Origin: Glebionis coronaria
Taxonomy: Eukaryota > Streptophyta > Magnoliopsida > Asterales > Asteraceae
Reading direction: 5' to 3'
DNA length: 64,000 bases
Assembly (NCBI GenBank): GCA_025667525.1
Contig: CM046875.1
Span: forward strand, 117,790,340 to 117,854,339
The position numbers and the translations under genes were made by a program. Below, piece after piece: positions 30,025 to 40,650 of this stretch; the stretch's first letter is position 1; each line of letters starts with the position of its first letter. The notes below the pieces were generated by a model that was not told the DNA's origin, did not search any database, and worked only from the letters and a program-made list of their open reading frames with translations.

Positions 30025-31919
30025 TTTATGTTAACAGGTACAATTTTCTAGTCTATAAATTATTTTGTATTTCCTGACAGATGCTGATGGTTTTTCGGGA
30101 TTTGGGTGTACGAGACTATCATAAATGTGTATAATTTGGATCAGTATGGCTAAATCTAGTTTTTTTATTCTTTTTCCGTTAGAAATTCATGTCCAACTGA
30201 ACACTTGTTCTACTTTCTGATGCTTTATCTATTTAGTCAAATATTTTGTGAGCATAGGCTAATACTGCATGATGTACGGGATAACATGTTTAGGGATTTT
30301 GACAATAGAGTCTCTCGTGAATTGGTTAGCAAGCCCTTCTGAACTGCAAACCGGGTTCTAACAATGTTTTGACTCTGTTCTAGGAGACTGTTGTATACAT
30401 GTGTTTCACGAGTTGAATACATCTACTCTGCTGTCATGTTGTTATGGAAATGCAAATAAGTGATTGCATTGTTGATGTTAGATATAGTATGATGGTGTTC
30501 TGAGTTAGAAATCAATTATTTTCTACGACCTGTTTTATTACTAATGATCATCTTGATTAATCAAATATGATATTATCATTTTAAAAATATAATATCACAA
30601 TAGAGAACACTTATCAATCCCAAAGACACCGATCCAGGAAAACAACATACAAAGAGTCATCGTCCCAACTGTAACTTTAAACTGATGGCAGTCTTTCCTT
30701 AGAACGTGCAGGTGGTTAAAGCAGTCAAATCTAAGGTCTATGTTTGTTATCAGTTCTTAGCAACTGTAGGGATCCCCAAAGACTGAAAATGTATCATGAA
30801 TACCGTATATTTTGGCGATCATGTATATTGAATCTTTTTGGCCTTTAGCGTGATAATCATCCCGGGGTGGACTGCAAATTGCCCAGCGAGTAATTTAGCG
30901 TTCTCTTCCCAAGTTTTTAAGGATCTAAAGCAGGCAAGTAAGGTTTGATATCGACTAGTGTGCTTATGATAACTGAGCTTGAAGCAATTTGAGCTAGTGA
31001 CCAGGAGTCAGGCACACACAACAATCATATTAGGAGCTGAGATATATATCCTCAGATATTATAAAGGGAAAATCTAAGTCAGGGAGTTCACGTCAAAATT
31101 CAAATTCTCATTCCCGATAAAATGATTAATACAAAGATATAAAAGGAAACATGTCAAACGGATAAAAAGACGCACACTTCAAATTGATTGCCTGTAAATA
31201 ATGCAGGTTACTTGCAAATAAACTTTGAGAGTACAGAAACATAGAAGAATGAGCATAATATTATGTTAACTACTGTTTTATGAAACTTTAGTATTAACCC
31301 TTAAATTCATCATAAACTTATTAGGAAAAAGGTAATGAATGACCATGTGCAGTCATAAGATCTTGATGATCAAGACTTCTGAAACTCAAAAATAGCAAGC
31401 AATGGACGGTAACAGGCGTGTAATAGCTGGTTTTACTTTTGCGCCAAAACATTAAAAACAATCATAAACCTCTTTAAGTTTTGCCATATCAGCACCATGG
31501 GTGCTTTGAAGAATAAAGTGTGTAAAACTTGGTACTCTTTTCCCACCATTTCTAAGTTGAACTAACATTTGTTTTTCCAGAGATGATTTCTCATGAATAT
31601 TTCAAAATCCAAATGCAGACCATACACTAGATTAATACTCAATAGAAGCATGGGAAATGATATCGGGAAGAATCATGACAAGAACAATAAATCAGTAATT
31701 AATAGTAACTTTTAGACCGTCTAATTCCATATTCGTTGATTCAACAAAATAACAACCCATAATTCAAAGACATTCCGGATCCCATACAGAATCATTCGGA
31801 AGCAAGAATCTCCAAAGCACCATTATCGTAAGAACCTAGCATTTAACCTTAACATAAAATATTAATCCCCTAGCCTTAAAATCAACACTAATCCCCTAAT
31901 TAGCATCATCATGAAAACC
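30025..31919. other. Intergenic region downstream of the exonuclease gene
   Basis: I find no gene, RNA gene or clear transposon in these 1.9 kb. Short open frames only. Confidence 0.5.
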
Positions 31920-32213
31920 TAAGAGAGGAGGGTGTGGTGACAAGCCCACCTCTCAAATTTTTGCCTAGTCACCTGCCAACTCAGCGTCACATCATACCAA
32001 CACAACTAACCAAAATACCCTTTCACTCACAAGTCACAACACACCCAACCCCTCTTCATTTGGGGCCCACCACTATCTTTTATTTTTCTTTTTTTCATTT
32101 TCAAACAAACTAAAATTTATTTCACTTAAATAAAACATTACAAATACGGAAATAAAAATTACAAATACTTAATAAAATTAAAAACGATACGATACGGTAC
32201 GGTTCGACGGAAT

Positions 32214-32606
32214 TTAATCGGTTTCGGGATCCGAATCAGATTCCGATGAAATACCCCACGATCTCTTGATGAATTCGCGTATCTTTTCCCACTTGATCTG
32301 CTTCGCCAACTCTTGTTTCTCCCGTTCTTCTTCTGCTAATACTTCACATAATGCTTCTTCATCATTAAGCAGTTGATATTCTTGTTCCTCAGTAAGACGA
32401 AACTCAGGTACCTGGTATTCTTCAACATGGCTCTCTGGTTGATTAATAGTAGGAATGGATGATTCACCCATCGTGTTTGGGTAAGGTTGTGGAGGGTAAG
32501 GTTGTGGAGGGATTGTCTCTCGTACCTTTTCCGGTGTCGATGGGCTACTTCGAGTAGCTTTTCGTTTGTTTTGTTTCTTGTTTGCAGAAGTGTTTCCTTG
32601 AGACAT
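32214..32606 (-). CDS. Small hypothetical protein inside the Harbinger-like element
   Basis: 130 codons from an ATG at 32,606, about 830 bases inside the element's right end and with a plausible leader. It has a basic Lys/Arg/Ser-rich N-terminus, two PPQPY repeats, then a Glu-rich helical C-terminus (LLNDEEALCEVLAEEEREKQ, IKRSWGISSESDSDPETD). I do not recognise it. It may be the tail of a transposon-associated DNA-binding protein or a captured host fragment. Confidence 0.45.
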   Translation of the reverse strand: MSQGNTSANKKQNKRKATRSSPSTPEKVRETIPPQPYPPQPYPNTMGESSIPTINQPESHVEEYQVPEFRLTEEQEYQLLNDEEALCEVLAEEEREKQELAKQIKWEKIREFIKRSWGISSESDSDPETD

Positions 32607-32830
32607 GTTTTAGAGTATGGTTTTGTGTGAGAAAAAAAACTAAATGGAAGTAGTATTTATAGCGAAAATATAGCCGTTGGAACCCATGTTAAATATAGCT
32701 GTTAGAAAATTCAAATTTAAACATAGCCGTTGGAAAATTCATTACTGAAATTAAAATTACAACATAGAAAATAAAATAACATTACTGAAATTAAAATAAC
32801 ATTATTTAAATTAGAACTAGAATACCGGAA

Positions 32831-33075
32831 TTAAAATTCTCTAATCCATTCTTTTTTAGAATCCTTCTGTTTTTCGATTTTAACGCCTTCTTCAACCAAA
32901 ACATCATGTATTTCAGTGTCTTTGTTCGATTCTTTTTTCGAAAATTCGATTATCTGATCACGCCACTCTTTTGGAATATCCTTGCAATTTTCACATGCCT
33001 CCTGCAGTTCAAATTTTAAAGAGGACGCACTTTCAAATTTGAGGGCTAAATCTATAATCGCTCTCTGTCGAATGT
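32831..33075 (-). pseudogene. Unidentified coding-like fragment inside the Harbinger-like element
   Basis: About 80 open codons without an ATG, from just after a TAA near 33,078 down to a TAA at 32,831. The composition is protein-like (ALKFESASSLKFELQEACEN; IPKEWRDQIIEFSKKES), amphipathic and charged. An AG just upstream could be a splice acceptor. It could be a captured exon. Family unknown. Confidence 0.35.
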
Positions 33076-33555
33076 TGTCTTACTTAATTAGTTTAGCAAC
33101 TAATATTTTGATTTGATAATAAGTGTGTGGAGCCGAACAAGCTATTCTAGTAGTATTTTTTTAATTTTAGGGAATGAATATAATTGTTAAAATTGTTAAA
33201 TGGGAAAGAGTTTATATAAAGATTAAGAATTAAAAAAATATATATAGATATATATTTAAACCAAACGGCTAGAAATCAGCCAACGGATATATTTGACCAT
33301 GTGGCCTCGTCGTCAACATTTCGCAATTGCGAAATCTCCTCGGCGAATAGGGGGTTGGGTGTGGCGACACACCTCGACGAGACACGACGAGGCGCCACCT
33401 CAGCGCGACGAGGCAACCCTCGTCACCACACCCTCCACTCTAACATTAGACCATAAACTACTTAAACCCCAAAACCTTATAAACACGCTAACCCCCAAAT
33501 TAACATCAGCATAATAGCAAAACATTACCCCTTGAACCCAATCACTAATACTAAT

Positions 33556-34172
33556 TCAGTAATTCCCATAAATCAACTTCCTCCCAACCTCAAAGCTCAC
33601 ATACGCATCAACACACGCATACTCCACTTGATCAAGCGTCAACCATTCCTTATCCCAACGACTCATCGTAACATACTTCGGGTTATCCAACTCCGCCCCC
33701 AAAAGCTTCCTCGCTAAACACTTTAAACCCGCATTTTGCAACTCTTGGTCACCAAACTCCTCAACAGCCAACTCCCTCAAGTCCTCAAACCTACCAACCT
33801 TAATCCCATGATCCTCATTCAACTTCTCAACATCATACTATAACTAGGATTGCTTAAGAAGTTAACAAGCGAGTCCGGGATAAATGGTGTGTACAATAAC
33901 TGATAAATAAGACAATTGCGGCCAACACATAACTGTAAGGTGGCAACTCGGTTTTTATAGCGGTTATTGTTGGGACGCCACTCGACATCCAACCCGACAA
34001 CGAGGTCGTCGAGACGACGTCGGTGAATGTGTTCGATTTTGGAGATCCAACGGTCGACAAAGGAAGGTGTTTCGGTTACGAGGGTGTTGATGGTTTTGTC
34101 GTAGAATGTGACGTCGTAGTATTTGTGGGTGTTGGTTGGAAGATCGTGGTCGCGGATGGTACTGATTTCCAT
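33556..34172 (-). pseudogene. Broken paralogue of the DEDDy exonuclease
   Basis: The frame from the ATG at 34,172 is homologous to the 29,392-30,024 protein: it keeps Exo I (VVGLDVEWRP) and, after a break, Exo III (EYACVDAYVSFEV). At 33,819-33,840 about 22 bases are missing compared with the intact gene. The deletion removes most of the Exo II motif (the FxGVGI residues) and shifts the frame, so the 5' frame ends in a short wrong tail. The last part (33,556-33,822) stays open. It faces the intact gene, tail to tail, about 3.5 kb away, with the Harbinger-like element between. Confidence 0.82.
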
Positions 34173-34269
34173 GGTGGTTATCCGGTGGCGCGTGGGGTTT
34201 CGAAGAGAGCGTTAAAAACTGTATGAAAATTTTTCTTTTTTATACTAAATTTTATATATATCTATTATT

Positions 34270-34372
34270 GTAATGCAAAATTTCATATATATTAAATCTT
34301 ACTTAAAAATTTCATATATATACAATTTAAAATTTGAAATTTCATATATGTCCAAATACATCTTTTTCTTTG
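34270..34372. repeat. ~30-bp minisatellite (AATTTCATATAT), inverted relative to 38,645-38,805
   Basis: About three units, each with a TTTCATATAT core, ending in CATATATGTCCAAATAC. The same units occur in inverted orientation at 38,645-38,805, sharing the same inner boundary sequence. Confidence 0.7.
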
Positions 34373-34659
34373 TAAAGCAAAACCCAAATTAAGGACTTTT
34401 TTAAGAGATTCTTTCCTTAGTAGGAAATAATTATTTTATTTATTCCTTTAAAATGTGTAATTTTTCCTTAATTTAGTAACAATTGTCTAATTTTCGTAAT
34501 TATGTTTACTGAAATTAAAAAATCTGGTAAAAAGTATACGTGTTAAAAACATAAAGAAAGAAACTTAAAAGAAAGTGGGTTGAAAATTAAAAACGTTTAG
34601 GGTTAAATTTATCAGTTTTAAAACTTTAGGGTGTTGTATCTGGTTTTCTTAAATCTTTT

Positions 34660-37600
34660 ATCCCCAAGAAACAAAGTCGTCGAAACCACATCATCAACCA
34701 CCATCCATCTGAGCTCATCCCCACCGTCACAAAGGAGGTAAGTTCAATTAACCAATTACAAACCTTAATTAAGATTAGTTAAAATTTACTTTTACTATTT
34801 GGTCAGCTTTTAGATCATGAAATCTGCAATTACTCTAAATACTTTTACTCTAATTATTTGGTCAGGTTTTAGATGTATTTTGCTGGGTAGCTTTATTAGG
34901 AATAGATAATAGTTTGTGGACTGATTTCTTCAATTAGATTGGTATTTTATCTATAAAACAGTTACATTCAAGTTTCATTAGTAGTGTTTTTTTTCTATGT
35001 TTGGACAATGGAACATTAAGTCAAAAAGATGATGGCGAGCAGGTTGTGCTTTATTCCCATATGCAATTGCAGTAAGTTTTGTTCAACCCGCTACTGGGAT
35101 CAACTCAAGTCAACAGGTAGAGTAGTCTATGATTCGGTCCGGAAAGATAACTTTGAGGTAATTAGTTTCTCCATTGGTTTCCATTTTTGTGGCATTTCTA
35201 ATTGCATTAGTTAAATAAGACACGGGGTAATTATCATTACAAGTTAGACATACTAAATAAGAATGTTACACGGAAAACATCGTTTAAGCTACCATGGAAG
35301 AAATTTGTTAGCCTATTAAGGGTTATTGATGCATCCTCCATAAGTAAATGTGGAACACATGTCGGTGACGACTAATGCATTCTCAATAACAGTAGTATTA
35401 TTGATGGTGGCCGAAGGCATGGTTCATTTCCAGGTCACACTTTTTGATATTGTTTTTCAATATGAACATAGGTATGTAGCTTCTTAATGTATTTGTGATT
35501 ATATATCGTTATGTCTACTCCCTTTTGTTGTTTCCTATATATTTTTTATAATAGCTTATCGAAGTTTATCAATACAACTCTTACTACGAAAGGATTCGAG
35601 TGTGAAAGGATGAGGAAATACAACATAGAATCAATCTTTTACTGGAATTTTTTCTTTTATCTTTGAGACATATTGTAGGATACAAGTTGGCATTTTAGTA
35701 GTTTCAGTTTTCGGTGTTACTAATGGGTCATATATCAGTCTAATGTTACTATGCGGGTTTTGAACACGTTGAGTTTGTGCGAATGGTATTTTCATTAGGA
35801 AATTAGGCTAATAACTTAGAAAAATCATGTATCTCCGGTTAAAGCATTGGGACTGATCATATCTAAGGTACACAGTTCACTCCTTGATGCATTCTGCTAT
35901 ATTTCAGTAATGTTGATTTTCAAATCCATGACACAACTAAAATATGTTTACTTTGTTTATCAATAAATTTTGTTTATCTATTATGATAGTTTATTCTATT
36001 GTATCATATATGAGTTGTTTTCTATGCTTTGTAAATTTGTTTCTTATGACGATAGCTTAGGTTATATAGTATATTTGTCAAGTGTTATGTAGCCGTCCAT
36101 TTTCATGTTTTATGTTAGTACAAGTTGATTTAGCTTAGTCATATTATTTCTAAACAGATCAAGGTAGATTCAGCTTATATAGTTGGATTACTTTGACTCT
36201 CAAATTTTGAATTTTTTCCTTATGCTTCCATCGTAAAACTTTCCTTAGTTGTGTTTATTTGCTTGCTGAACTTATTTATGTTTAACTTCTGTTATAGGAA
36301 AAAGGGAGAGCTCGAATCTTTGGCTGGTAATGGCAAAAATGGGTTTTGTTGGCCATGTGTTAATCGTGGTTAATGGGAGACTTTCGATCAACTCAATGTG
36401 TCGGATCCCGTAGAACAGTATTGCATGCATGAGCTTCAAAAACGAACTCGGATTCATTTGTAGGCGGGTAGTCGTTCCATATTATACTCTTACGGTATGA
36501 TCATTTTAATGCATTCCAACAAATTACTTGCAGTATATATTGATTTTGTCAACTATAGTATTCTACAATTATGTAATAAACAAGTGCCAAACACCTCAAA
36601 TGCAGCCAATCGATAAGTTATATGCTTCATATGTTTTTTTATTCAGTAAGGTACACATAAATTGTGACATATCATAGTTTCAACCTATCTCAAATGGCTG
36701 AATATAACCTTTTGCAGACTTCTATAGTCCCCTGTAAATCAAGATGACAAGTCTATAGCAGTGTATGGTATGATCGAATCCTAGAACGAACAAAATGGTC
36801 CATAAATGGTATGTCATCTTTTTTTTATATTTGTGAACAGAAGGTGGCATTATGTTTATGGAAAAAGTCAATAACTTCAACCAAGTTATGGACAATTTCA
36901 TTTTGAGTTGTGCATTCATAACTGAAAACATGAACCAGATACATAATCGTGTCTTCATATATGGCTTTAAGGGCTCAAGTCGGTTTCATTAAGTAAAATT
37001 CATCAAAAAGGTCTGTTGTTCTCCGCACAACATTAAAATTTGGTGTTAAAACTACTCAATAATGTGATTGTAAATGTCTTTTAACGAGTGCCCACCTAGC
37101 GGCTGCTTTTTGTATAATGTTTCCCATTTCTGTAACGTCGAATCAATTTTTACGTAAGGAATTATATGTGTGGCCTTCATATTGCAGCTAACAACGAGAG
37201 GATCCCGAGTACATTAATTAAGTTTGAGGATTCTCTTGACAGTATTTTGCAATGCGTTGAAAATCCCGCGAAGTACTTTGCCAGGTATACTTTGTTTATA
37301 CTTTCCATTATGCACCTACTTCTTTACACATTAAAGCTTTAGAACCCAAATATGGTGTTCGAATTTTCTTACAGTGACTGTATAGGATTGCTTATTAGAA
37401 TAATTAAACCAAGCCATCTAAGGGATACTTAATTGATAGGTAATAACAGATCATCTCCAAATTCAATTCATAAAATAACCTGCTTTTCAAAGAGGAGAAA
37501 AAACAAACATAGCAATTCCCACAAAGCACACAAAAAAAAAAAAAAATATACCATAGTAGTTTGACAAATTTTCTTTTTACATTTGCAGGAATCCCACCAC

Positions 37601-37700
37601 ATGACATAGCTGAAGAAATTGAAATAGCATATGTCCCAACAATAGATGCACAGCAACCAGGGACCGAAACTTTAGGTGACAACATCTTTTCTCTAAAATA
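34660..37700 (+). pseudogene. Cluster of unidentified gene fragments (exon-like segments)
   Basis: Several short segments on the plus strand look like exons. They are: a leader ending in AGGAG|GTAAGT at 34,737; 35,029-35,157 (starts MMASRLCFIPICNCSKFCS, ends before GTAATT); 36,298-36,460 after a TTATAG acceptor, coding-like (GELESLAGNGKNGF, FDQLNVSDPVEQYCMHELQ) but with an internal TAA; 37,190-37,283 (STLIKFEDSLDSILQCVENP, then a CAG|GTATAC-like donor); and ~37,590-37,670 (IPPHDIAEEIEIAYVPT). I cannot name the gene or genes. A decayed host gene or fragments carried by the Helitron ending at 38,059 both fit. Confidence 0.35.
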
Positions 37701-38030
37701 CAACTTAAAGTGATTCGACTATTAAATTAAACATATCTATATCACGTCTCCAAAAGAAAACGCTCACAAAAAGATAAATTCAATCACAGCTAGCGCGAGA
37801 CTCAAAGAAGAAGGATGAATAAACGAGCCACTGAAAACTTATGCAATGCTCACTTTTGTAAATGTTTTTTTTAAGCATGCAATATAAGTATATGCAATGT
37901 TTCAGACTTTAGAAGCTTTATTTTTGTGATATATTTTCGAACGTGTGTGCGAAGATTGTGCTGATTTATTAAATGTGACAAGTACAAAAACCATTTACGA
38001 CACGTCAATTAATTAATAATTTTAACAAAA

Positions 38031-38059
38031 ACCCGTGCGTGCACGGGTATTATAACTAG
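38031..38059 (+). mobile_element. Helitron 3' terminus
   Basis: A hairpin with stem ACCCGTGC/GCACGGGT is followed by 9 bases and CTAG at 38,056-38,059, then T. This is the standard Helitron 3' end. The body therefore lies to the left and may include the gene fragments at 34.7-37.7 kb. The 5' TC end was not identified. Confidence 0.72.
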
Positions 38060-38640
38060 TAATTTATATATAGCTAAAACCTTAAAATACATATTAATTA
38101 TAATTTATAACATAAAATAACAATTTTATTCATGTTTTTCTACCTAATAATATGTACATCTAATCACCAAAACAACGACAAATCATTAAAATTCCATAAA
38201 TACAATACCTAACTAACTTTGCAATAGGTCAACAATCAGTATTCTTATCAAGTTGTGGCACTACTTCCGTTTTCACTTTTACAAACATAATTTATTGGTT
38301 TCATAAGTATCTTGATCACTTTCATCGGTTTTTGTATATTATCCAATGATTTTAGTATTATTATGATTATTTTATCATTTTAACTGTCTGGTAGTAAATT
38401 TTATTTTGCTACTAATCGAGTGATATTACTTTTATGTTTGTTTGGTAATTGTTGTTAGATCTTTTTTTCTTAAATACTTTGATAAAATATGCTTTGCGTC
38501 AATGTGTTTGCATATATTAATTTGAGACATTTTTTATATAAAAGTATATTTAATATACATATGTAAGTATAATAAAAAAAATAAGTGTATAATGGTTATT
38601 TTAAGTTTAAATAATATTTAATATGTGTTTTATGTTTTTA
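38060..38640. other. AT-rich region, nothing recognised
   Basis: Very AT-rich; no gene or clear repeat was found. Confidence 0.5.
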
Positions 38641-38644
38641 ATTA

Positions 38645-38805
38645 TATATAAATTGAGTATTTGGACATATATGAAATTTTAAGTAAAATGTTGAACATAT
38701 ATGAAATTTTATGTTTAAAATTGGATATATATGAAATTTTTAAATAAAATTGAATGTATATGAAATTTTATGTCAAAAAAGAGACATATATGAAATTCTC
38801 CCAAA
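38645..38805. repeat. ~30-bp minisatellite (ATATATGAAATTTTA)
   Basis: Five units of 29-30 bp with core CATATATGAAATT. The array is the inverted counterpart of 34,270-34,372, so the two flank about 4.3 kb that contain the gene fragments and the Helitron end. Confidence 0.8.
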
Positions 38806-38933
38806 ACTGTAAAAGTTGCTTAAGGCATACGTTTTTTATGTACGGTTTTAGCAGGTGGGGTAATGGTCTCTAATATCGTGGACATTCCGATATTCCATTT
38901 TTATATTTGTGCGTTTTGTAGATAATTTTGTTA

Positions 38934-39478
38934 GGCTACCCGCAACAGCGACATTGTGCGACTTTAATTTTTTATGTCACGTCAGCTTTTTTTCTCCAGC
39001 GATCTAATGCGACTTATTTGTCCTAACAAGGCGACCTAGTTAATATAAATATTTTTTTCAAATAATTATTTAAATAAAATAAAAAAATATTACAATAATA
39101 TTTATATTTAAATCTCGTTAACAAATGATTAAAAAAATTAATTAGAGGCAAATGGGGTAAAATGCATTAGCTAAAACTAACTCAAAAAAGATCAAATTAA
39201 TATATGTTATGAGGAATTAAACAAAGCTCAATATATTAAAACTTAGAAATTTATTACAAATTCCATCTAATTAAAATATAATTTAAACTAAATAAATTTA
39301 AGTTAGAAAAATAAAAAGAATATAAATAAAAGAGAAATGAGGGAAGATAGAGTGCACAAATAGATCGCATATGAGACCGAATTCTCTTGGATCAAATTGG
39401 GCGACTCGGTCGCCACAACGGGACGACCGAGTGCGAATCAGTCGCGACCGATTGGAAATACCGCTGTTGAGGGTAGCC
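38934..39478. mobile_element. Harbinger-type MITE, 545 bp
   Basis: Terminal inverted repeats GGCTACCCGCAACAGCG (left) and its near complement at the right (GGCTACCCTCAACAGCG read inward). Flanking trinucleotides are TTA (left) and TCA (right), consistent with a mutated TTA duplication. A GC-rich subterminal block with ACTCGGTCG is shared with the partial copy at 51,587. There is no coding capacity. Confidence 0.75.
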
Positions 39479-39481
39479 TCA

Positions 39482-40650
39482 CATACATCCCCAATAAAAT
39501 GTGTCTTGTATACATATTTCCTCACGTATGTCCGGTAAGTAGCGGTGGTAAAGCTTTTTGGAATGGTGAGCACTAAGCGGTGAGTGAGAGTATATTAAAT
39601 TTTAGTACTTATTTCGTAAAAGGAGCAGTGAGAATTCTATTATTGGTTGTTTGGTAACAGGAGTAGTGAACATTTTGGAGCGGTGCTATTTTTTAGAAAG
39701 ACTATTTTTTAATGCTTCTTTAACAAACGGTGGAAAATGAGCGGTAAGTGGTGCTCATTGCTACTACTCAAAGCTACCGATCACCGTTGCTGCTTACAGC
39801 TTACTGATATCGTTCACTGCTACCAGGGCGGATTCATGCGTTTGATAGGCGGTTCCCGAGAATCACCTTAAAAATTGAGAGTTTTGAGATGTTACACATG
39901 ATTTTTTTTGGACCTTCTTTAGAAAAATCGAGCTAAGAAAGAGATAAAAAATGGATGATGGAATCTAGTTTTTAATAATTAGAGATAGGGTATGTTTGGC
40001 ATTTTTAGAAACCGGAGCGGATCATTGGAGCGGGTTGCTGGAGCATGTAGCTTGAGCTTATTTTTACATGGTACTTTAACTAGTATGTCATTTAAAAGCT
40101 TATGTTTTAACAAGTTCCTTCAAGCTCTGTCAGCTAAACGAGACTTATTTTTGATGGTAGCTTATTTTTTAAAAAACAATAAGCTTATTTTAAAAAAAAC
40201 AATAAGCTTATTTAAAAAAAACAGTAAGCTTATTTTACGATAAATTCCATGGTTCTAAATAGTGCGCTATAGCGCGGGTTATAGTGTGAAGTGTGACCTC
40301 CACATTACGAAACAGACTAAAGCGTCTTCTCTAGGCGTAGCGTGCTAAAAGCAGAATAAAGCGTGATACAGCGTGCTATAGCGCGTAGCGTGGCGTTTTT
40401 TCTTTAATAATTTTGCATATCTTTAGGAATTTGGCTTGTTTTCTAGTTTTGGGCTATTTACTGGTTCAATAATTTTAATATGAATATAAATTCTTGAGTA
40501 ACTACAAGCCGATTTTATTTTAAAATTGAATTAACATCTTGCTTCATTTTGTTTCATGTAAGGAATAAGTTATTAGTTAACAGATTTAATGTCTTATTTA
40601 TACCGTCTTTTGTAAACTCGTTATATAATTATTATTTTAGATATATTTTA
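39482..40650. other. Noncoding region with short repeats, left flank of the gypsy element
   Basis: At 40,161-40,237 about three 23-bp units have AAGCTT palindromes at their junctions. At 40,250-40,400 a stretch rich in CGTAGCGTG and CTATAGCGC looks like one end of a fold-back element; a related end (GTCGCTATTTATCACGC) lies at 50,525 beyond the gypsy insertion. No gene. Confidence 0.45.

Larger units (their letters stand above)
31923..33440. mobile_element. Non-autonomous PIF/Harbinger-like element, 1.5 kb
   Basis: Terminal inverted repeats at 31,923-31,944 and 33,419-33,440 match at 20 of 22 positions around GGAGGGTGTGGTGAC. Both ends are flanked by TAA (31,920-31,922 and 33,441-33,443), the 3-bp duplication typical of PIF/Harbinger. 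No DDE transposase or Myb-like gene is inside. It carries two short open frames on the minus strand, so it would need a transposase in trans. Confidence 0.82.

Noticed and set aside
39536..39840. hAT-type MITE with GGTAAGTAGCGG ends
   Set aside because: Inverted ends are weak and no 8-bp duplication flanks them.
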